Shown here in pieces: positions 5,639 to 7,991 of a stretch of DNA of 7,991 nucleotides. Source of the DNA: JAMXLO01 sp041487355 (GTDB taxonomy: Bacteria; Pseudomonadota; Alphaproteobacteria; Acetobacterales; Acetobacteraceae); NCBI GenBank assembly GCA_041487355.1, contig JBGPND010000227.1, positions 1-7,991 of the forward strand. Reading direction: 5' to 3'. The translations under genes were made by a program, and so were the position numbers. The number at the start of each line of letters is the position of its first letter. Position 1 is the stretch's first letter. The notes beneath the pieces are model-generated. The model saw nothing but the letters and a program-made list of their open reading frames with translations. It searched no databases and was not told where the DNA came from.

Positions 5639-7455
5639 GTGCCTGAGACGCCTGAACAGAAGGCCCGCCATGCGAATGGTGCCAACCTGACGGAAGCGGG
5701 TTGGCTGGTGCAGGAGCGCGACGCCCTCGACCTGACCGCGGGTCGTGGCATCGCGGTCTACGAGTTCCCCCTGGAAGCCCGGCTTCGGTTTCGCCGACTA
5801 CCTGCACTATCTCGACCGCAAGGCAGTCGGTGCGGTCGAAGCCAAGGCGGAGGGCACGCTGACCGGCGTGGAGGCCCAATCGGCGAAATACGCCGCAGGT
5901 CTGCCCGACAATCTTCCGGCGCACAGCCGCCCATTGCCGTTCCTGTTCGAGTCGAACGGCGCAGTGACGCAATTCACCAACGGCCTCGATCCGGTCCCGC
6001 GCAGTCGCCAGGTCTTCAACTTCCCCAGACCCGAGACGCTATCGGATTGGGCACGGCCCGACCAACTCCGTCGCCGTTTGCAGCAGATGCCGGAACTCGA
6101 CGAGTCGCGCCTCTGGGATGTCCAGGCACGCGCCATCCGCGCGCTTGAAACATCCTTTGGCCGCGCCGATTCACGCGCCCTGATCCAGATGGCGACCGGT
6201 TCCGGCAAGACCCGTACCGCCGTCAACGTCGCCTACCGTCTGCTTAAGTTCGCCGACGCCAAGCGTATTCTGTTCCTGGTGGATCGCAGCAATCTCGGCA
6301 AGCAGACCGAGCAGGAATTCAACAATTTCGAGCCACCCGACGCCCCCCGCAAGTTCCCGACGCTCTATACCGTCCAGCGGCTCCAGACCAATTCGATCAA
6401 TCCTGCCGCCAAGGTGGTGGTCACCACCATCCAGCGCCTCTATTCGATGCTGAAGGGCGATGCCGAGTTCGACCCCGGCAAAACGAGGAGGGCTCGGCCT
6501 TCGACACCGCCCAGGCCTGGCGCGGCGACCCGCCCGACGTGGTGTACAATCCCGGCATTCCGCCGGAGTTCTTCGACTTGGTCATCGTCGATGAGTGCCA
6601 CCGGTCGATCTACGATCTGTGGAGCCAGGTGCTGCTGTATTTCGACGCGTTCCTGATCGGCCTGACCGCCACGCCGGCCGGCAAGACCATCGGGTTCTTC
6701 AACCAGAACCTGGTCATGCAGTACGGCCATGACGACGCGGTGGCCGACGGCGTGAATGTGGATTTCGATGTGTATCGCATCCGCACCCGCGTCACCGAGC
6801 AGGGCGCTACCCTCGCGGCGGACGACTCCGGCGTGTACGTGGACATGCGCCACAAGCTGACCCGCGGCGAGCGAGGCGCAGGTGAAGCAGGCGGCCGACC
6901 AACTGGCGCGGGATGCCGTGACGCCGTTCCTGAAGCCCGCGTTCCGCCGGCGCATCCTGGAAATCCGCCAGCAGAATGAACAGACCGTCGACCGGCACAC
7001 CATCGACGATGTGCTGTATGCCGGCACGCGACCGCTGCGGTTATCGTTGCGAGAACCGCCGCTCGGCGCGACGCCCGTGCAGCTTTGGCGCGCGTTCGAG
7101 GCCGCAGAGGCAGACAAGGTGAAGGGCAGCGGCGGGCAGCAATTGGCCAATCTGGTGAACCTGGTGCGACACGCGCTGATGCCGAGTTTCACGCTGGTGC
7201 CATACCGGGAGGAACTGCACGAGCGGTATCAGGCGTGGCTGAAGGAGCGAGATGCAGAGCACAGGTTCACGGTGGAGCAACGCGAATGGCTCGATCGGAT
7301 GGCCGAGCACATTGCTCCTAGCCTGGCGATCGAGCCGGGTGACTTCGAGACGGGATGGTTCGGGCAGCATGGGAGCCGGGGGGCGGGCGCATGCGCTGTT
7401 CGGCGAGCGGCTACAGCCGCTGATGGCGGAATTGAAGGAGAGGCTCACGGCGTGA
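5639..7455 (+). pseudogene. hsdR: Degraded type I restriction enzyme R subunit (hsdR)
   Basis: HsdR is the ATP-driven translocase and nuclease of type I restriction complexes. The recognisable pieces run in order but change frame. The GTG start at 5639 gives EAGWLVQERDALDLTAGRG. After a +1 shift at the C5 run (5767-5771) comes FADYLHYLDRKAVGAVEAK, the PD-ExK nuclease core, then the Walker A MATGSGKT (about 6189-6212). After a one-base loss at the A4 run (6480-6483) come DECHRS (6590 on) and GLTATP. Near 6860-6872 the frame changes again: the whole second helicase lobe, roughly 300 residues in intact relatives, is missing, and the text resumes at EAQVKQAADQLARDAVTPF. A second deletion of about 55 residues falls near 7023-7035 after DDVLYAG. 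A +1 shift in the G6 run (7378-7383) restores the normal C-terminus GRAHALFGERLQPLMAELKE and the TGA at 7453-7455. The loss of lobe two means it cannot translocate DNA. Confidence 0.88.
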
Positions 7456-7673
7456 GTGAAACGGATCGACAGATGCTGCCGCCTGGATGGTATTCTTCGC
7501 CGCTTGGTGGGGTTTGCTATCCCTCGCAGTACGGATGGACAACAAGCGCGGCTAGGGTTGGCTCGGTCCTCTTGCTTCGCACTACGGATATCAGTTCCGG
7601 CGCTGTTGATTGGGCAAAAGTCCCTTTCTGTGAGCCGGCGCCGGATGGTAATTGCTCACCCCGGTGTGGGTAG
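7452..7673 (+). pseudogene. hsdS: Truncated type I specificity subunit (hsdS), N-terminal stub
   Basis: The GTG at 7452 overlaps the hsdR stop as GTGA, a normal translational-coupling arrangement. The translation reads LPPGWYSSPLGGVC, then PSQYGWTTSAARVGS and LLRTTDISSGAVDWAKVPFC. This is the beginning of the first target recognition domain of HsdS proteins, which select the DNA sequence for methylation and cleavage. Family similarity stops at about 7647 (after EPAPDG); the frame then runs a few unrelated residues to a TAG at 7671-7673. Intact HsdS has about 400 residues with two recognition domains and two conserved helices, so about 85% is missing. The break coincides with the 3' end of the minus-strand HGGxSTG gene. 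Confidence 0.85.
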
Positions 7674-7687
7674 CGGTTGGGTGAGCA
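7653..7687 (-). terminator. Hairpin at the 3' end of the HGGxSTG gene
   Basis: TGCTCACCC (7653-7661) and GGGTGAGCA (7679-7687) form a perfect 9-bp inverted repeat with a 17-base spacer. The minus-strand stop codon (7656-7658) lies inside one arm, so the last codons of the gene encode the other arm. The stem could terminate the minus-strand transcript, though the only tail beyond it is a short ATT. It also marks the junction with the hsdS stub. Confidence 0.45.
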
Positions 7688-7991
7688 GGGCGGTGCGAAC
7701 GGCACCGAGTACGGCAGTTTGGTTGGCCTTGGCGGTGCTGACTACGGAGCGGAAGGCGCGGCTTTCCTGGCTCCAGAAACCGTGGGTGGTGTGCGCGGCG
7801 CGGTGGCGCGCGATGCCGTCCGCCGTGCGCGGCCCGGTGCTGCGGCCGCCATGCAGGCGGCAACGCCCGTTCGGCATCGCCGGCTGGCGGCATTCGGTGC
7901 CTGCCCTGGTGCGGGCGCCGCACCGAGGCGCGGTGGAGGGATCACCGGCCGGCGCCCCATTCTTCAGCCGGTGGCTCCACTTGGCATGGGG
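7656..7991 (-). CDS. HGGxSTG-motif small protein (5' end beyond the window)
   Basis: The minus-strand frame is open from the right edge to a TGA at 7656-7658, giving 111 visible residues. An internal ATG at 7877 would cut through the motif region, so the start is probably outside. The visible core has a cysteine-rich part, RCGARTRAGTEC, then PAMPNGRCRLHGGRSTGPRT, then DGIARHRAAHTTHGFWSQESRAFR and a variable tail. The C-x9-C-x9-C-x2-H spacing suggests one zinc-binding site; that is inference. The HGGxSTGP pattern is shared by many short proteins that I recall from alphaproteobacterial genomes and phages, mostly without assigned function. Its 3' end abuts the truncated hsdS. Several opposing and overlapping frames here are compositional shadows; this one is chosen because of the family motif. 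Confidence 0.8.
   Translation of the reverse strand, partial: PHAKWSHRLKNGAPAGDPSTAPRCGARTRAGTECRQPAMPNGRCRLHGGRSTGPRTADGIARHRAAHTTHGFWSQESRAFRSVVSTAKANQTAVLGAVRTALLTQPLPTPG

Noticed and set aside
5767..7383. Phase-variable switching of hsdR through homopolymer runs.
   Set aside because: Runs of 4-6 bases are too short for typical slippage control, and the gene also lacks the second helicase lobe.
7742..7960. Alternative minus-strand frames overlapping the HGGxSTG gene.
   Set aside because: They are Ala, Arg and Pro-rich shadows; only the frame ending at 7656 carries the HGGxSTG motif.

Overview
This window is GC-rich and comes from a bacterial chromosome. The best fit is an alphaproteobacterium, probably Rhodospirillales or Acetobacteraceae. 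That placement is an inference from the CarD-family protein with its small-protein neighbours, from the HGGxSTG-type protein, and from codon usage. No diagnostic RNA gene is present to confirm it.

The window has three parts. (1) Positions 1-1593, all on +, hold a stress and transcription cluster: the 3' end of a CarD-family RNA-polymerase-binding regulator, a 68-aa cold-shock protein with a perfect 12-bp hairpin just after its stop, and three small conserved-looking proteins (69, 56 and 71 aa) of unknown function. (2) Positions 1771-5584 hold metabolic genes. An MmgE/PrpD-family enzyme lies on the minus strand. Divergent from it on + are a 118-aa VOC/glyoxalase-fold protein and a 552-aa thiamine-diphosphate enzyme that resembles 2-hydroxyacyl-CoA lyase more than classical oxalyl-CoA decarboxylase. 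The divergent leader carries an imperfect 20-bp inverted repeat built from 10-bp units. (3) Positions 5639-7991 are an eroded accessory region. It holds a type I restriction subunit gene (hsdR) broken by three frameshifts and two deletions, then a 5' fragment of the specificity gene (hsdS) overlapping the hsdR stop by a few bases. A minus-strand HGGxSTG-type gene abuts the point where hsdS homology ends.

The first cluster looks like housekeeping stress response: a transcription regulator, an RNA chaperone and small basic or polar proteins in one orientation. The VOC and lyase genes are co-oriented with a 116-bp gap and could act on one CoA-ester or 2-hydroxyacid pathway. No formyl-CoA transferase, CoA ligase or transporter is visible to fix the substrate. 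The restriction system is very likely non-functional: the second helicase lobe of HsdR is gone, HsdS is only a stub, and no methyltransferase gene is visible.

Intergenic stretches: 466-641 is the csp leader and contains only a weak 5-bp hairpin at 554-566. 1594-1770 is a convergent gap with no gene I can support. 3142-3416 is the divergent promoter region carrying the inverted repeat. I found no tRNA, rRNA, CRISPR array, transposase or replication origin.
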